A stretch of 64,000 bases of DNA from Imbricaverruca yamaguchii (GCA_034440575.1 JAOTOL010001305.1:229001-293000), one strand, 5' to 3'; counted from the stretch's first letter, positions 50,204 through 62,078 are shown. Translations and numbers: made by a program. The notes: generated from the letters alone by a model not told the origin.

Positions 50204-50640
50204 GACTGGTCGAGAAATTGTGTATTTCGATAATTTTTGTAATAAATTGTGTGAACTGAAAATATTATTTTTGAGATCCCTACATAGTCAATTTAGTGGG
50301 GGTTCAAACTTCAAATTGGCCATATCTGACTTCGATTGGAAGATATATCGTGCTCAAATCTGATTGATCGAGGAATTGGGTAATTATCCAACTGATTTCT
50401 TTTTTAGATCCTTATAATCGATTTAGTGGGGTTAGATAACTTCAAATTTTATTGTTGATATCCTTATAGTTGATTTAGTGGAGGTAGGTGACTTCAAATT
50501 AACCATATTTGGCTTTCTTTGGGAGATATAGCAATGCTATTACATCGAATTATGCTTATTAGTTTAATTAGGTGGTGCTGATGAATTTCGAATTAATCAA
50601 TTATTTTAAGATTTTTTGGGCGAGGAATGCTCAAATGACA
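50204..50640. repeat. AT-rich 3' region with three degenerate repeats
   Basis: The motif GATCC(C/T)TA.ATA(G/A)T.(G/A)ATTTAGTGG followed after 8-15 bases by ACTTCAAAT occurs at about 50272, 50405 and 50456. It follows the transposase-like gene and may be the sub-terminal part of that element. AATAAA at 50243-50248 could be its polyadenylation signal. No terminal repeat was found. Confidence 0.45.
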
Positions 50641-52245
50641 GCGACAAAACATCGAATCCGCCAGGCACGAGCGCAATTGCAAAAGCTGACTTCATACCCC
50701 CAAACTCTAATACAAGATGTTATTATATAATCGGCATGCACAAAGTACACAGGTATATAGTTTTATACTTTGTATCATTGTGATGCAAACCATCACTTGA
50801 TTCGAGCATAGTGCCCAAAAATGCCCTGAGTAAACTCAAAGCAAGGAACACTTCAGGTTACAGAGGTTACTTAAGATCACACTAGATCGCCTCAGGGCAG
50901 TACCTTACGGTGCCACTTCGATTAACCATGAATTATAACAATATGTTGAAGTTGTCACTGTGGTAATTCTTCAAAGTCAAAATCGAATTATCCTTAAAAT
51001 AAGATGATTCAGACGTTCGCAATAGGCGGGTGAGGGTAGTCTATAAGCAGAGTACACAGAGGGCTCTGGTGATGACCACACTATTGATTGTACTTTTTTA
51101 TGGATTGCTCAAGTATTGCCGACCCCGACAAATGGCACTTTACTTTTTGGTGTCACGCTTACAGTTTCCAAGATACTGAAGAGGACGATCTCATCCGCAA
51201 TAGCGAACTTTGATTTACCAGCTGGCACAACACAGCTCAAATGAATACTTCACCCATGGAGGTAGGATGAAACACCTCAGCAGTATGCAGAAGAAACGAA
51301 AATCGCTCTAAGGTGAAGGGTTGAATAGGGGGAATTATCTTCCTGTTCATGCACTTCTCAGTCCATTATTTGCTCAATTTGTTTTAATGTTCGCACCAGC
51401 ATCACGCCTGCAAAATTTCCTATGGGGGAGGAAAGCATTCAGCTACCAAGTTTCTTTCCGCTTTATTTCCATCTCTGAACTGTATTTTCAGCGAAGATAT
51501 TGCATTTTCCGACTTCTTTTCAACCTGCCAACAAACGAAGAGCTACAGAAGAACCACACCATTGGCACAATCATATTTTGTATCGAATGTTACAGCAAGT
51601 TACCACAACCATAATGTCATACAACCGTCAGCAGTTGTTGCCTAGCAACGACCAACTGACGCCGTCCTCCATCGCTCGCGAGCATCACTTGGCAGCAGAC
51701 TCACTTGTACAATGCTAATTCCAAGGTTCCGTTATCTGCCCAATGTCAGGCGCGTCAGTAGCAGGCCTTGCTGCTGGAAGGTGACGAAGGTACGCCGGAG
51801 GTGATCGAGTCTTGAACCCGTGACTTGTCGATTCGCAAATAAAGATGCCACCGCTGATAACTCAAACAACACTGGCTGCTCACCACAATGACGAGTTGAC
51901 ATTGGTGTAGTTTGCAGTGGGTGCGCCGGCATAACTAAACTTTTTCAAAGCACCCCCAAACTTCTTTAGCTACCTTTAGAGTTCACACAGGTCTCTGTGA
52001 TGGCTACCCTCGTGACCCTCCATGTATTATTACATGCAAAATTATGCCTGATTCAAATCTTCTCACTACCGACATCGCTGGCATTGGTGTGGTGGGGCCT
52101 ATACAGTAGTGGTGTGACGTCACGGACAGCGCCACGGGAGGAGAGGGGGAGGGGGTGCAGAAGTGAGGTGACTCGTCCTCCTGCCGTCAACCAAGGGGCG
52201 AACATGTGGCTTGACCTCCATGAAATTTAGAAGGACCCTTTTTAG
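50641..52245. other. No gene; one RFX-type X-box palindrome
   Basis: GTTGCCTAGCAAC at 51637-51649 is a perfect X-box (two half sites with a one-base spacer), the known target of RFX factors in animals. No coding exon is seen downstream. Frames such as 51321-51614 (+) lack domains. Confidence 0.35.
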
Positions 52246-52249
52246 AAAC

Positions 52250-53490
52250 GGCTAAGCCGGCTCAGGAGATCCTCAAGATGGGCAAGGAGGCCCTCGGGGA
52301 GACAAGAAGACCCCAGTACGTCGGTGCAGAAGAAGCTTAATTTGATAGTCCTCTAGGGTGCAAGAGGGGACCCGCAAACTGGTAGGAAGGCGCACATAAA
52401 CGAGACAAAGCCGCCGAGGCGATATAGGAGGCTTCTAATAAGATAGAGGAAGCTCACAGCTAGCTGATAGGATGTCCCAAGAATAAAACGAAGCCACTAA
52501 GACAGCACAGGAGGCCCTTAATATGGCATGGGGCTGTAAAGACGGCAAGGGAGGTATTAATACCGGTATGGAGACTGCCTCGGGTAATAAAACTAGATCC
52601 ATAAGATGGTGCAAGCAACCCTTACATTAGCATAGAAGACTCCCGGGCGTAAGGGGGATCCACGAAATTCACGGATGACTCCAGGAAATGAAGCAAGGTC
52701 ATCAAACAGCACAAGAGGCCCCTAATATGAACGGGAAGGGCCTGGACTCCCCAAAGCCGGCACAGAGGCCTCAACAAAAGAGACGAGATTCCTAAGACGA
52801 TCAGGAGACACCAAAAATTACATTGTAGACGCAAGGGGAGGCTCTCAAAACGGACAGAGGACCCCAGGAAATGAGTCGAGGCCCCTAAGACGGCACAGGA
52901 GGCTCGAATATGAAACCTTTAGCCCCGGGACGCAAGCTGAGAATCCAGAGCGGGTATGGAGGCCACCAAGCTGGCACTGAAAGGCGTTAGTGTGGAGGGG
53001 CTTGACGTAGGTATGTCGAGGATATCGCTATGAAACGGCGGCTATTCGAAGCATGGGTGTTTGTAGCTACCGATAGACGGCACTGCCTCTGTGTCAACGG
53101 ACGTGGGACGAGGGAGCCTCCGGTAACCCAACGAGAGGCCGTCGAGACATGAGACCACTGAAGCAGAAAGGGAGCTAAAGCACTAAAACCTAAAGCACTA
53201 AAGCACTAAAACACTAAGCACGAAACCATTAAGCACTAAAGCACTAAAGCATAGGAAACGAGATTATACCCTTACACAAGACCCATAAGTTGACAAAGGA
53301 TGGCCAAAGATGATAGAGGTGATTTCAGAAAGTGAGAAGACGTCTCTAAGACCACAAACGAGGTTTCAAAGATGCCAGAGCCTAACCCAAGGCTCTAAAG
53401 GGGAAACCCAAAGCAAAGTCACACTAGGCTTCTTTTCAAAAAGAGGCAAGGCTGGAGATCTCTCACCTAGCTAGGAGGGTCATTTGCAAT
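52250..53490. repeat. Fossil tandem repeat, first part
   Basis: A motif like GAGGCCCCTAAGACGGCACA followed by GGAGGC..CTAATATG recurs loosely with about 18- or 36-base spacing. Clear instances are near 52290, 52495-52520, 52690-52725, 52755-52770, 52860-52900 and 53310-53330. At 53175-53260 there is a separate short repeat, AAGCACTAAA. Too diverged to count units. The second part is at 55070-55560. Confidence 0.55.
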
Positions 53491-54425
53491 TTGCAGATGA
53501 TTTGAAGGTCTTTAGGGCAATAACAGGTCAGGATGAGCATATCTCGCTGCAAAAAGACTTAGACGAACTTGTGAAGTGGTCCGAAGAATGGCAAATGAAA
53601 TTTAACTTTGATAAGTGCAAAATCATGCATGTAGGTAAGCAGCATATGAAGGCTCCATACTTGATGGGTGGCCAAGTGCTATCAGTGACTCAACAGGAGA
53701 AGGATTTAGGTGTTATTCTAAACACAAAACTGGGGGCATCAGAACAGACCAAGGAAGCCAGGAAGAAGGCACTGAGAATGCTCGGGGCAATAAATAGGAA
53801 TGTATCATACAGAAGTGAGGAAGTGATCAGGAAGCTTTACTGTGCATACGTCAGGCCACATTTGGAATACTGCATCCAAGCTTGGTCTCCTAGCTATGAA
53901 AAAGATTGTTGGCTTTTGGAGAGAGTACAAAAGAGGGCTACAAAAATGGTTAATGGCATAAGCAACCTGGCATATGAGGAAAGATTGAAGAAATTGAATA
54001 TGTTTTCACTTAGATATAGAAGGCTGAGAGGAGATCTCATCGAGGTCTTTAAATTTGTCAATGGTCTGGAGAGGGGATACCTTGGGGAAATGTTTGAATT
54101 TAACAGAAATGATGCAATTAGAGGTCATAAATTCAAAATTAAAGTTAACCACAGCAGAACAAGGTTAAGGCAAACTTTCTTCACCAACAGGGTAGTGGAA
54201 CACTGGAACCAGCTGCCAGAAAACATCGTCAGTAGCAGCACATTGAACATCTTTAAAAACAGCATAGACAATCATTATAAGAATATAGGGCTTGCTTTTC
54301 AGTATTACAGGGAGGGCTGATTAACAGTTTTGGTGTGCAACTGGTTCAGTGTACAGAGTGCAACCAAGAAGGGCCCTTGTGGCTCATAGTTGCACTAATC
54401 TTTTATGTCTTTATGTCTTTATGTC
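53491..54425 (+). mobile_element. CR1 LINE, 5'-truncated copy (RT C-terminal part and 3' end)
   Basis: It begins at ATTTGCAGATGATTTGAAGG, which is the RT active-site block (FADDLKVF). It is open to TGA at 54318-54320, then continues through the 3' UTR to CTTTATGTCTTTATGTC. Comparison with 32189-33123 shows about 25 substitutions and no frameshift over about 930 bases. Most changes keep or conservatively replace amino acids. Five-prime truncation is the usual outcome of LINE insertion. It interrupts the fossil tandem block. Confidence 0.95.
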
Positions 54426-54784
54426 AATTGCTTATTTTCGGGACATATTCTCAGATTGAATAGAGAAAATAACAAGCTAACATCCGTAGGGTACCAAACC
54501 AGGGGGTGGAGCTCGAACCCCCTATCTCTCCGACACACCCGGGATCTCCAGCAATGAAAAGAGACTTCCATTTTCAACACGGGTTCTAATTAATGAGCGG
54601 AAGCAATGAAATGCTTCGTGACGCAGGGGGGAGTCCCGCAGGAAGAGAAGGAGGCCACAAGACACAGGACGATGGAACTATAGGAGCTACAGACAGCGGG
54701 CTGTACAGCAGGCCCCAAGTTGAAAGAGGCCTCAGTATGTTTAATGCACCAAAGAATGGCTCTTAGATGCTCCTGGGTTTTAGA
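54426..54784. other. Flank between CR1 copy and palindrome
   Basis: A motif near 54485-54550 (GGGTACCAAACCAGG...CTC...ACCC) recurs at 56320-56370 (GGGTACCAAACCAGG), with the same preceding GATTGAATAG(A/G)GA.AAT, so a dispersed repeat about 100 bases long is present twice. From 54640 the AGGAGGCCACAAGAC-type words of the fossil tandem repeat reappear. Confidence 0.5.
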
Positions 54785-55069
54785 CATTGCGTGAGAAGAA
54801 ATATACGACCTTCAATATACGACCTTCAATATACGACCTTCAAAATACTACCTTCCATATACCAGGAGGTGCTGAGTTTACATCAAAAGTAACGTTAAGG
54901 ATTATACTGTATTACTCAACGTTTCAGCCAGGGTCCACCGTCAGGAGTCTCCTGACGATGGCCCCTGGCTGAAACGTTGAGTAATACAGTATAATCCGTA
55001 ACGTTACTTTTGATGTAAACCCAGCACATCCTGGTATATGGAAGGTAGTATATTTCTTCTCACGCAATG
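54785..55069. repeat. 285-bp palindrome (fold-back element)
   Basis: The arms start CATTGCGTGAGAAGAAATAT and end at the reverse complement, CGCAATG. They match through TACCTTCCATATACCAGGA, ACATCAAAAGTAACGTTA and ATACTGTATTACTCAACGTT. The exact centre is CGTCAGGAGTCTCCTGACG (54939-54957). The left arm is 42 bases longer than the right because it carries three copies of a 14-bp word (ATACGACCTTCAA.). Arms are over 90% similar by eye. It could be a fold-back or MITE-type element, or an inverted pair of repeat ends. No clear target duplication. Confidence 0.9.
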
Positions 55070-55565
55070 AGGTCTCAGTATGCAGAAAGTCTCCGAAACT
55101 GTAGGGATGGTTCAAAGGAGAAGAGGTTTCCATGACAGCACACGAGGTACCTAATTGGAATGATGAGGTCTCAGAATGAAATAGGAGGCCGAAAAGACGA
55201 GGAAGAAGACCCCCTTGAAGTGAGGGAATGCCCCAAAAAACGGCACAACGCATGATGCGACAAAGAAATGGCAAGACGCAAATGAAGTTGTCAGCCCTTC
55301 GTTCTCTGGTGACACACATGTCACAGTGTCCATACACCAAATAAAGCCGCGTTGTTCGCAGTCTTAAGCAGACGAAACATGCAGATGTAGACCTGAAAAG
55401 GTCTGAAAATGTGCGCCAACAAAAATGGAGATTAATATTTTGGCAGTAGAGATGCTGTGAAACGAGCAATAAAAGGAGACTCATCATTTGACTCTCTAAT
55501 TCAATGCGGCCTCAGGAGGCCCCATTGAGCACCAAGAGGCCCCCTTCGAGCCTCTCTTTTAGAAA
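55070..55565. repeat. Fossil tandem repeat, second part
   Basis: Words such as GAGGTCTCAGTATG, ATAGGAGGCCGAAAAGACGA and CTCAGGAGGCCCCATTGAGC continue the theme of 52250-53490. The whole block probably was one array before the CR1 and palindrome insertions. Confidence 0.45.
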
Positions 55566-57414
55566 CACGTGGTGGCGCTTCACTGTGTGTCGCATAGACA
55601 CTAGACAGAGGTTGGGTGGCTCGAGGACAACAGTGATGTCTCGCAAGAATTTGCATGTGCATGCTATGGAATACGATGCAATGTATCAGTAGGTGAAAGG
55701 CTCTCAACCCCTGGGTCAGCCCAAATGATCCGTTCACATGTATAACCTCTGGAGAACAGCACCACGTCTGGTCCGACCCTCAGTTCGCACAGAGGTAGCG
55801 CCGTCCATCGGTAGCTACACACAGCTCCTCTTCAAATAGCCGCCGTTCGGTAGCGGTATCTTCAATTTACCCACATGATATTGGAGCTGCAAATGCACAC
55901 CGGGACGATTTGTTAGCAAACTGTTTTTGGAATGCAGTGCCAAATTAGGGTATATACGTTTTCGTTAGAACTGTTTAATATGTATATATGCAATTTTATA
56001 AATATTTGTATGAATATATCACATACTTGCAGGCGTGGATTACCAAAGACATTATTCGTGCCAAGGTCCAACAGTGATAAGGCCGGAGTTGGATCAACAG
56101 TGATGGTCACTCAACAGATGATGGAGGTGTTAGCGAGGATGGCTTCTAAGCTGCTATGTTAACATCAACAATCATTGTACTGATCGGTCGGGCATAGCGA
56201 ATGCTTGAACCAAGGCTGGATATATTTCGCCGATCGAAGAGGGGGGGGGGGGTTCAGTTCCTTATTTTCAGAACAAATTTTCTGATTGAATAGGGATAAT
56301 GACAAATTAACATTAGCAGGGTACCAAACCAGGTAAGGGCTCCAGATCCCCCGACCCATTCGATATCTCCGGCCAAAGTTTCAACACTTCCAATGTTATT
56401 TTGAAGGCCACCTTTGGTCACTTTTCTGATTACCTCTTACCTAGCATAGGAAGAAGCATCATACAGAATGTTGATACCTGAATATTCGTACCTGAAGTAG
56501 CACGCGTGCAGCGTAATCATACGCAGCGTAATTTTCGTGCGAATTGACTGTCCGTGCGGATTTTTACCAGATGAAAATTGGCCAAGCTGTCCGCCGCACT
56601 TGTGCCAGAGTCAGCCAGGTGACAGCCGGAGTCAGTTCAATGGCATAACCAGGGGGAGGGGGGCACTGAACCTATCCCCGTCACTTGTTGGAGAAAATGA
56701 AGCATACGTGGAAAACTGCAAATGGTACGGACCAATTTAACATAATCTACTGTCAAAAAAGAACTGGCATGGACAAGTTCAACATAGCTAAAATTGCAGA
56801 ATATGGCTACACGGAAAAGCATATCGAAGCCAGCTGGCGGGTGCAGAAATCAAGCGTTGATGAAATCAAATGAACCTCGTCCCCGTCACGCTTGCACACA
56901 GTATGCAAGCGAAAGAGCCTTCATTTATCGGTACTTTTGCAGGGTGGCCTTCTCAGGTTCTCCACCATGACATATTGTGCCCGTGGTGGGTCTGTCGCGA
57001 TTGTTCTGGTCCTGTGAACGGACGGCTATCCTGACGTCATGAGGCGTGGCCGTACCCATTGGGCTCTGACAAAAGGATTTGCTCGAAGGCGGTGGCCTGA
57101 ACCCACTGTTGCAGGTGCTGGTAAGTGAGCATTACTCTTATGACAAGACGCCCAATCTCTAGTTACTGCCACTTTCTGGTTAGGAGCGGACTCAGCGTTC
57201 TGCCCGGGGTTGATAATAAATGAGGAGATTCTTGCAGCTGAACAGACGCTTTCGTCGACTGCGCTTCCGAGGTGCTCTGTTCTGCAATGCATTTTTACGT
57301 GTCTTCCCTGAAGCGGTTCCCCATTATTCCACCTCCGGGTTCAATGCCGTCTCGTACTTCCTTCGGCATCCCATATTGTCTGCCACTGGTCCCAGATTGT
57401 CTTTGGATTCATCC
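55566..57414. other. No gene recognised
   Basis: A G-run lies at about 56241-56251. The dispersed repeat seen at 54460-54550 recurs at about 56255-56370. The 56640-56870 part is open in one plus frame for 62 codons without a domain. Confidence 0.35.
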
Positions 57415-57605
57415 TGGGGCCGCAGTAGCCCAGCCGGTAGGGCGTTGTTCCTCGATCACAAGATCGTGGGCTCGAATACCACAACCGAAGGGTTTGCGGA
57501 GTCCACTCGCGACTAACAGGTGTGAAAGGTTGGCGACACTATATAGTGTAACAGTTGAATGCATCGAAGAATAACCCACGGTTCTTTATCTTTATGTCGC
57601 ATATC
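57415..57605 (+). repeat. tRNA-derived SINE
   Basis: The head begins GGGGCCGCAGTAGCCCAGCC. TAGCCCAGCCGG (57426-57437) is a perfect A box (TRGCNNAGYNGG). An anticodon arm CGATCACAAGATCG and a B-box-like GGGCTCGAATACC (57468-57480) follow at tRNA spacing. A tRNA-unrelated body follows, to a tail containing TCTTTATGTC (57589-57598), the same ten bases found in the 3' octamers of the CR1 elements here. The acceptor ends do not pair well, so it is a SINE and not a tRNA gene. Transcription would be by RNA polymerase III. Confidence 0.65.
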
Positions 57606-57892
57606 CCCACTATGTAAAATATGCCATTTAAACAATGTACTCCTGTGTGAACAAGTCGTTCCGTACACTGGTTGCAGCCTGTGTATCGACTGACCCAGAA
57701 GACAATCGCAGACCGCCGGGCGAGACCGACTCGGCTGACTCGGATAGCTGTGCGGCACCACCAGATAGAGAGCCGTCATTTGCGGTCAGTGGTGGCGGCC
57801 GCGCCACAAGGCTTGTGTTAGATATTTCTTGTGCGCCTGACGCCGGCAGGGGCTCTCGGCCCACGACAGCGGTCCCCATTGCTGTGCCTAGC
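57606..57892. other. GC-rich stretch without recognised gene
   Basis: Open in one frame on each strand for 83-88 codons (57635-57895 + and its shadows), with many CG and GGC words. No domain or splice edges. It runs straight into the 64-bp array. Confidence 0.3.
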
Positions 57893-58245
57893 TGACAGTG
57901 ACACTAGGGCGTGTACCGGTCACTGACGCCGGTCAGGCGGCATCTCGTGCCCAGCTGACAGCGGACACTCAGGGCCATACCGGTCACTGACGCCGGTCAG
58001 GCGGCATCTCGTGCCCAGCTGACAGCGGACACTCAGGGCCATACCGGTCACTGACGCCGGTCAGGCGGCATCTCGTGCCCAGCTGGCAGCGGACACTCAG
58101 GGCCATACCGGTCACTGATGCCGGTCAGGCGGCATCTCGTGCCCAGCTGACAGCGGACACTCAGGGCCATACCGGTCACTGACGCCGGTCAGGCGGCATC
58201 TCGTGCCCAGCTGACAGCGGACACTCAGGGCAATACCGGTCGTTA
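57893..58245. repeat. 64-bp minisatellite, about 5.5 units
   Basis: Unit boundaries marked by GCGGACACTCAGGGCCATAC fall at 57961, 58025, 58089, 58153 and 58217, exactly 64 apart. A diverged unit precedes them and a partial one ends the array. Each unit contains ACCGGTCACTGACGCCGGT, a near-palindrome. Units are almost identical (single changes such as CTGGCAG and GATGCC). Confidence 0.95.
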
Positions 58246-59461
58246 CATGTTCAAAGCGTTGTTTATAGGTGGGATGATTGCACTTCTTGCAGCTCTTTTT
58301 CTGCCTTGGCGTTTACGAAGCATGTCTCCTTGCACATGAAATGGTGATGCAACGATAAACGACTTCTATTATTGCAACATTTTCCGTCAGTGAGTGAGAT
58401 TTATCACTTCTCATGCTTCATTTGGTGGTCACATTCTGATGTTTTTCTTACTCATGATTAATTTCAATAGGTTTATGGTCGTGTAAGATCGCACCAAAAT
58501 GATAGCATTAACACAGGCCACCTGCAGATAGTTAATGAAGAACAACTCTGGGAGGTCTTCGACGACGTTTGAAAATTTAAGTCTGTGGAATGTATTTTTG
58601 AACACAACCTTTGTCCTTGTATTACCAGCATTAAATGCACATTTTACGAATTGGACCAGAAAACAGAAAGTGACGAATATATCGCAAGAGACGTCTTGAC
58701 TCGATACGATCTCTGTTTTATTTTCGACAAATAATATCGTAAGCATACCTTTCTGTTAAAAAAATCAAGCAAATACCATGTACTGGCAAGAACAAATGCA
58801 TCACCTAAGCGAATGTTCAAAAGCCCTGATATTGCTTTCAGTTAGAAAAGTGACCTGAATACGTCTTGGCAATTCTCCTTTATATATTCTTATATTTATA
58901 TCCGTCATATGTTTTGAACTTGAAGAGGGTAGCATAAAATCCGTCCGTTCGTCATGTGTGCCGATATCCTTCGGACAATGCTTTTTCAGGCAGATAAACT
59001 TTGCTCCTGTACTAGGTGCAATTGGCGCTCACGAATGATATTCTATCACACGTCCGTATGCGTTTTTGACTTCTAGATATGACTTGATAAATGGCGTTTC
59101 GATAATTCGATAAACAAAAATTATTTTCACATATATGAGAAACATGACACGTGACTGAGCCGGAACTAAACATGCATACAGTTCGTAAGTCAGACGTCGA
59201 TGAAGTGCTGGCGAGGTGCGCCCGCTGTAGTCTGTACATGTATGTACCGTTTCCAACACCTCTTCTACAAATGTCCATGCACGTGTTCACACGGCTTCAC
59301 AAACTCACATTGGTGCAGTTTTGGGGAAGCTGCACCGCCACTGCCCATGACAAAGCCACATCCGCGAAAACTACACCATACATAATGGCATCAACGCAGC
59401 AACTATGCATTGTATGTACTATACCTGCTACTGATGCCGTTGTATGTTCGCATATGCGCGC

Positions 59462-59493
<32 letters not shown>

Positions 59494-61746
59494 GTGTTGT
59501 TTGTTTGTTTGTCTGTTTGTTTGTTTGTGCGTTTGTATTGATGTATATGTTAAGGGATACACAGGATTCTGGGGGTCTTGAGGAATAAATGAGGATCAGA
59601 GAGGACTGGAATGCTCCTATAGTTTGAAAGAGCCTCTACTGGATGAGCAGTGCCCCGTGGGAGTAAAAAAAGGAACAACTGAAGACACACCACAAGCTGG
59701 AGATGCTCTCGTTTTGGCGCCATTTCATACAGGGATCTCCCCTATGAAAATCCCTGGATCCACTCCTGACTTGAATATGTTGTATGTATATATTTTCATG
59801 CAAGCCTATTTGTTGAGTATATGATGCAAAGTGGAGAATTTAATTTGACAATATTAATTAATTTAGTATAGCATGTGACTGGAAGTCCACAACCAGTCAG
59901 GAGATTCTTTGGCAAAAGCCCAGGAACCGGCATTCGATTATGCATGCCACAAAACCCTGGAAACGACCCTGCATCGGTACTGTCACCACTTTCTCGAGAC
60001 AAATCCCTGGTGCCCACCCACAAAGTCGACCAGTCCTATTCACAAACAAAATCCTCGAATTGCTCTCGGATCACTGGGGAGTTCTTTATTTGCATCGCTT
60101 CTCCACACTAAAAATCAGGATATCACTTTCGGCTCCAAAATCATGGGCGTAGGAACCAGAGTTCCGAAGCAGGGATCAACCCAAGGAAGATATAGTGAGG
60201 GGGTGACTTCCCCCGCCCTCTTGAGACCAAAATAGTGCTCACACTGAGATCCAGCGCCCCTCTAGGATACTCGAGCATATTTCTGTTTAATTTTTCACCA
60301 GAAGACGCCTCTTTTAGTGGAAAAAAGATACTCGAATGCACCCCCTTCAAATATGTTTGATCAGTGGAGTCCCTTTAGAAAATGCCTCCCAGAATTAACC
60401 CCCTCCCCCTGGGAAGAGTGAATAGATCCATCAGTGATCAGAGCAAGCCCCGACCCCCAACGTTGGACGAATTTAGCATTGAACGTACCATGTGCGTTTC
60501 ATGGAATAATCGACCTAGAAAATAGTTCTTGCCCCTCACCGTCCCCTTCGAATAGTTTCTGCACCCTTGTCCCGAGTTTATGAAAACTCGGTATAAATGG
60601 ATGAACGGATGGGAAAATGTCGTTCTAGAGCTAAAATATCTGCCTTCATAAACCAAATTTTCCCATGCAGGCTGTTAAGGAAACATGGCTGGAATGCTGA
60701 GCCATTCAATATAAACCCGAATTTACATTTCCATACTATTTTGAGTCATTCATTTCTCAGGAATTCCAAGATTAGGTTTTCACAATGCAAGTCTTTAACT
60801 TCAAATACAAACCCGCCCACAACAATAACGTCACACTGACACGTCCCAATGAAAGCAAGGTGCAATTCCTGCAGCCAAGCTGTAGCCACTGCGGCGTTTC
60901 TGGCGTGTGAAGTCATAAAAAAATTCGCGTTATTGTTGTAAAAAAATGCGACTAATGAGTCATATTTAGCAACATAGATTTCAATACCAAAGTTAAATAA
61001 ATAAGTTCTTTGTCTTCATCAGTGGTCATATCGATGGACCACTAATATATTGTCACTATGTGCCACTAATCCATTTCCGTTTCGACCTTTCCAGTACATC
61101 AGCTGAAAGTGTTGCTTCTTCATATCCTGGACAGTCACATATTTCCTGCCTTCATTCCTAGACAGTTCCTCATAACTTCACATCACATACGGGGTTAGTG
61201 GGTGCGATAATTTATCCAAGCACTGTTCGCATATTCTGGTTAGGTTCAACAACTGGCGAGGGATGGGTGAACGTTTGATAATAATTGTTTTTCTCACCGG
61301 GTTTGAGCAATAGCGTCTCGAATAACTGTTTGAATTGTATTCTTGCTTAATCAAACGCGTCTAAAATACGACATGTGGCTATTTGGCTTGCTTGTGCTAA
61401 TTTTTCGAAAAAAATTGGTCATTTGTCTGGGGTTTGGATGGATGTTCATGGTTAAGAGCCCACGTTATTTGGTAGCTTTTTCTGTAAATCATCAGCAGCT
61501 GCCTAAGTGGTCTGCGTAGGCCTGCCTACGTGTAGTACCAAAGAATGTATTTATATCACACATGTAGCGAATGCTGTCATTGTAAGTAGGTACAGATATT
61601 GCAAATTATTGAAAAAGTAAGTTTTACACGTAATATTTCAGAGCCATTGACAGATGTAGCGAAGGCCACGACTTGAGCCATTATCCACGGCCGATGGAGC
61701 CCCTCTGAGGAGTGGCGCAGTTGTGAATGATCTTGCCTGACTGGAG
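58246..61746. other. No gene recognised
   Basis: (GT)n at 59461-59490 and (TTTG)n at 59497-59527 form one compound microsatellite. At 60380-60560 C-rich words (CCCCCTCCCCC, GCCCCGACCCCC) recur irregularly. No domain, tRNA box or splice-bounded exon was found. A 145-codon plus frame at 59151-59588 is largely created by the GT/TTTG repeat. Confidence 0.35.
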
Positions 61747-62078
61747 TTAGTCAGCTAGCCAACCGTCCGGAATCGTCAGGGTGTGGCGTGGACTATCATT
61801 GCCTCCTCGCGTGATCTGTTGCCACACTCTGGCGCCCCGGCCCACCCAGTACTGCAGTGGGAATCCTGGCCCATAGCCAGGAGGTTCAACACCTCCACAC
61901 TTAGATGATGGCCAGGTGACATGACGGATGTGAGGTTCAAAACGGCTATTTTTCCATAGTGTAGAAGCTGTTGTTGGATACAATTTGTTGTCACTGAGGC
62001 GACAAACTTAGCTTTCTCGAAAAATGTATGGCTGGCAATTGTTATACTCGGTGGCAATGCGATGTCACGAATTTTCAA
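61747..62078 (-). pseudogene. Possible C-terminal tail of a non-LTR reverse transcriptase
   Basis: The minus strand reads PHIRHVTWPSSKCGGVEPPG, then GRGARVWQQITREE across two frames. This loosely fits the C-terminal pattern 'LR.......L..P.......F...G...WN.L' of LINE polyproteins. Only one block is visible, so the call is weak. Same strand as the RT fragment at 62850-63490. Confidence 0.25.

Noticed and set aside
54939..54975. Calling an active hammerhead ribozyme
   Set aside because: The cleavage triplet and a clean stem II are not evident; only the two core strands resemble the consensus, so it is listed as a finding only.
57415..57490. Functional tRNA gene
   Set aside because: A and B boxes are present but the acceptor ends do not pair and a SINE-like body follows.
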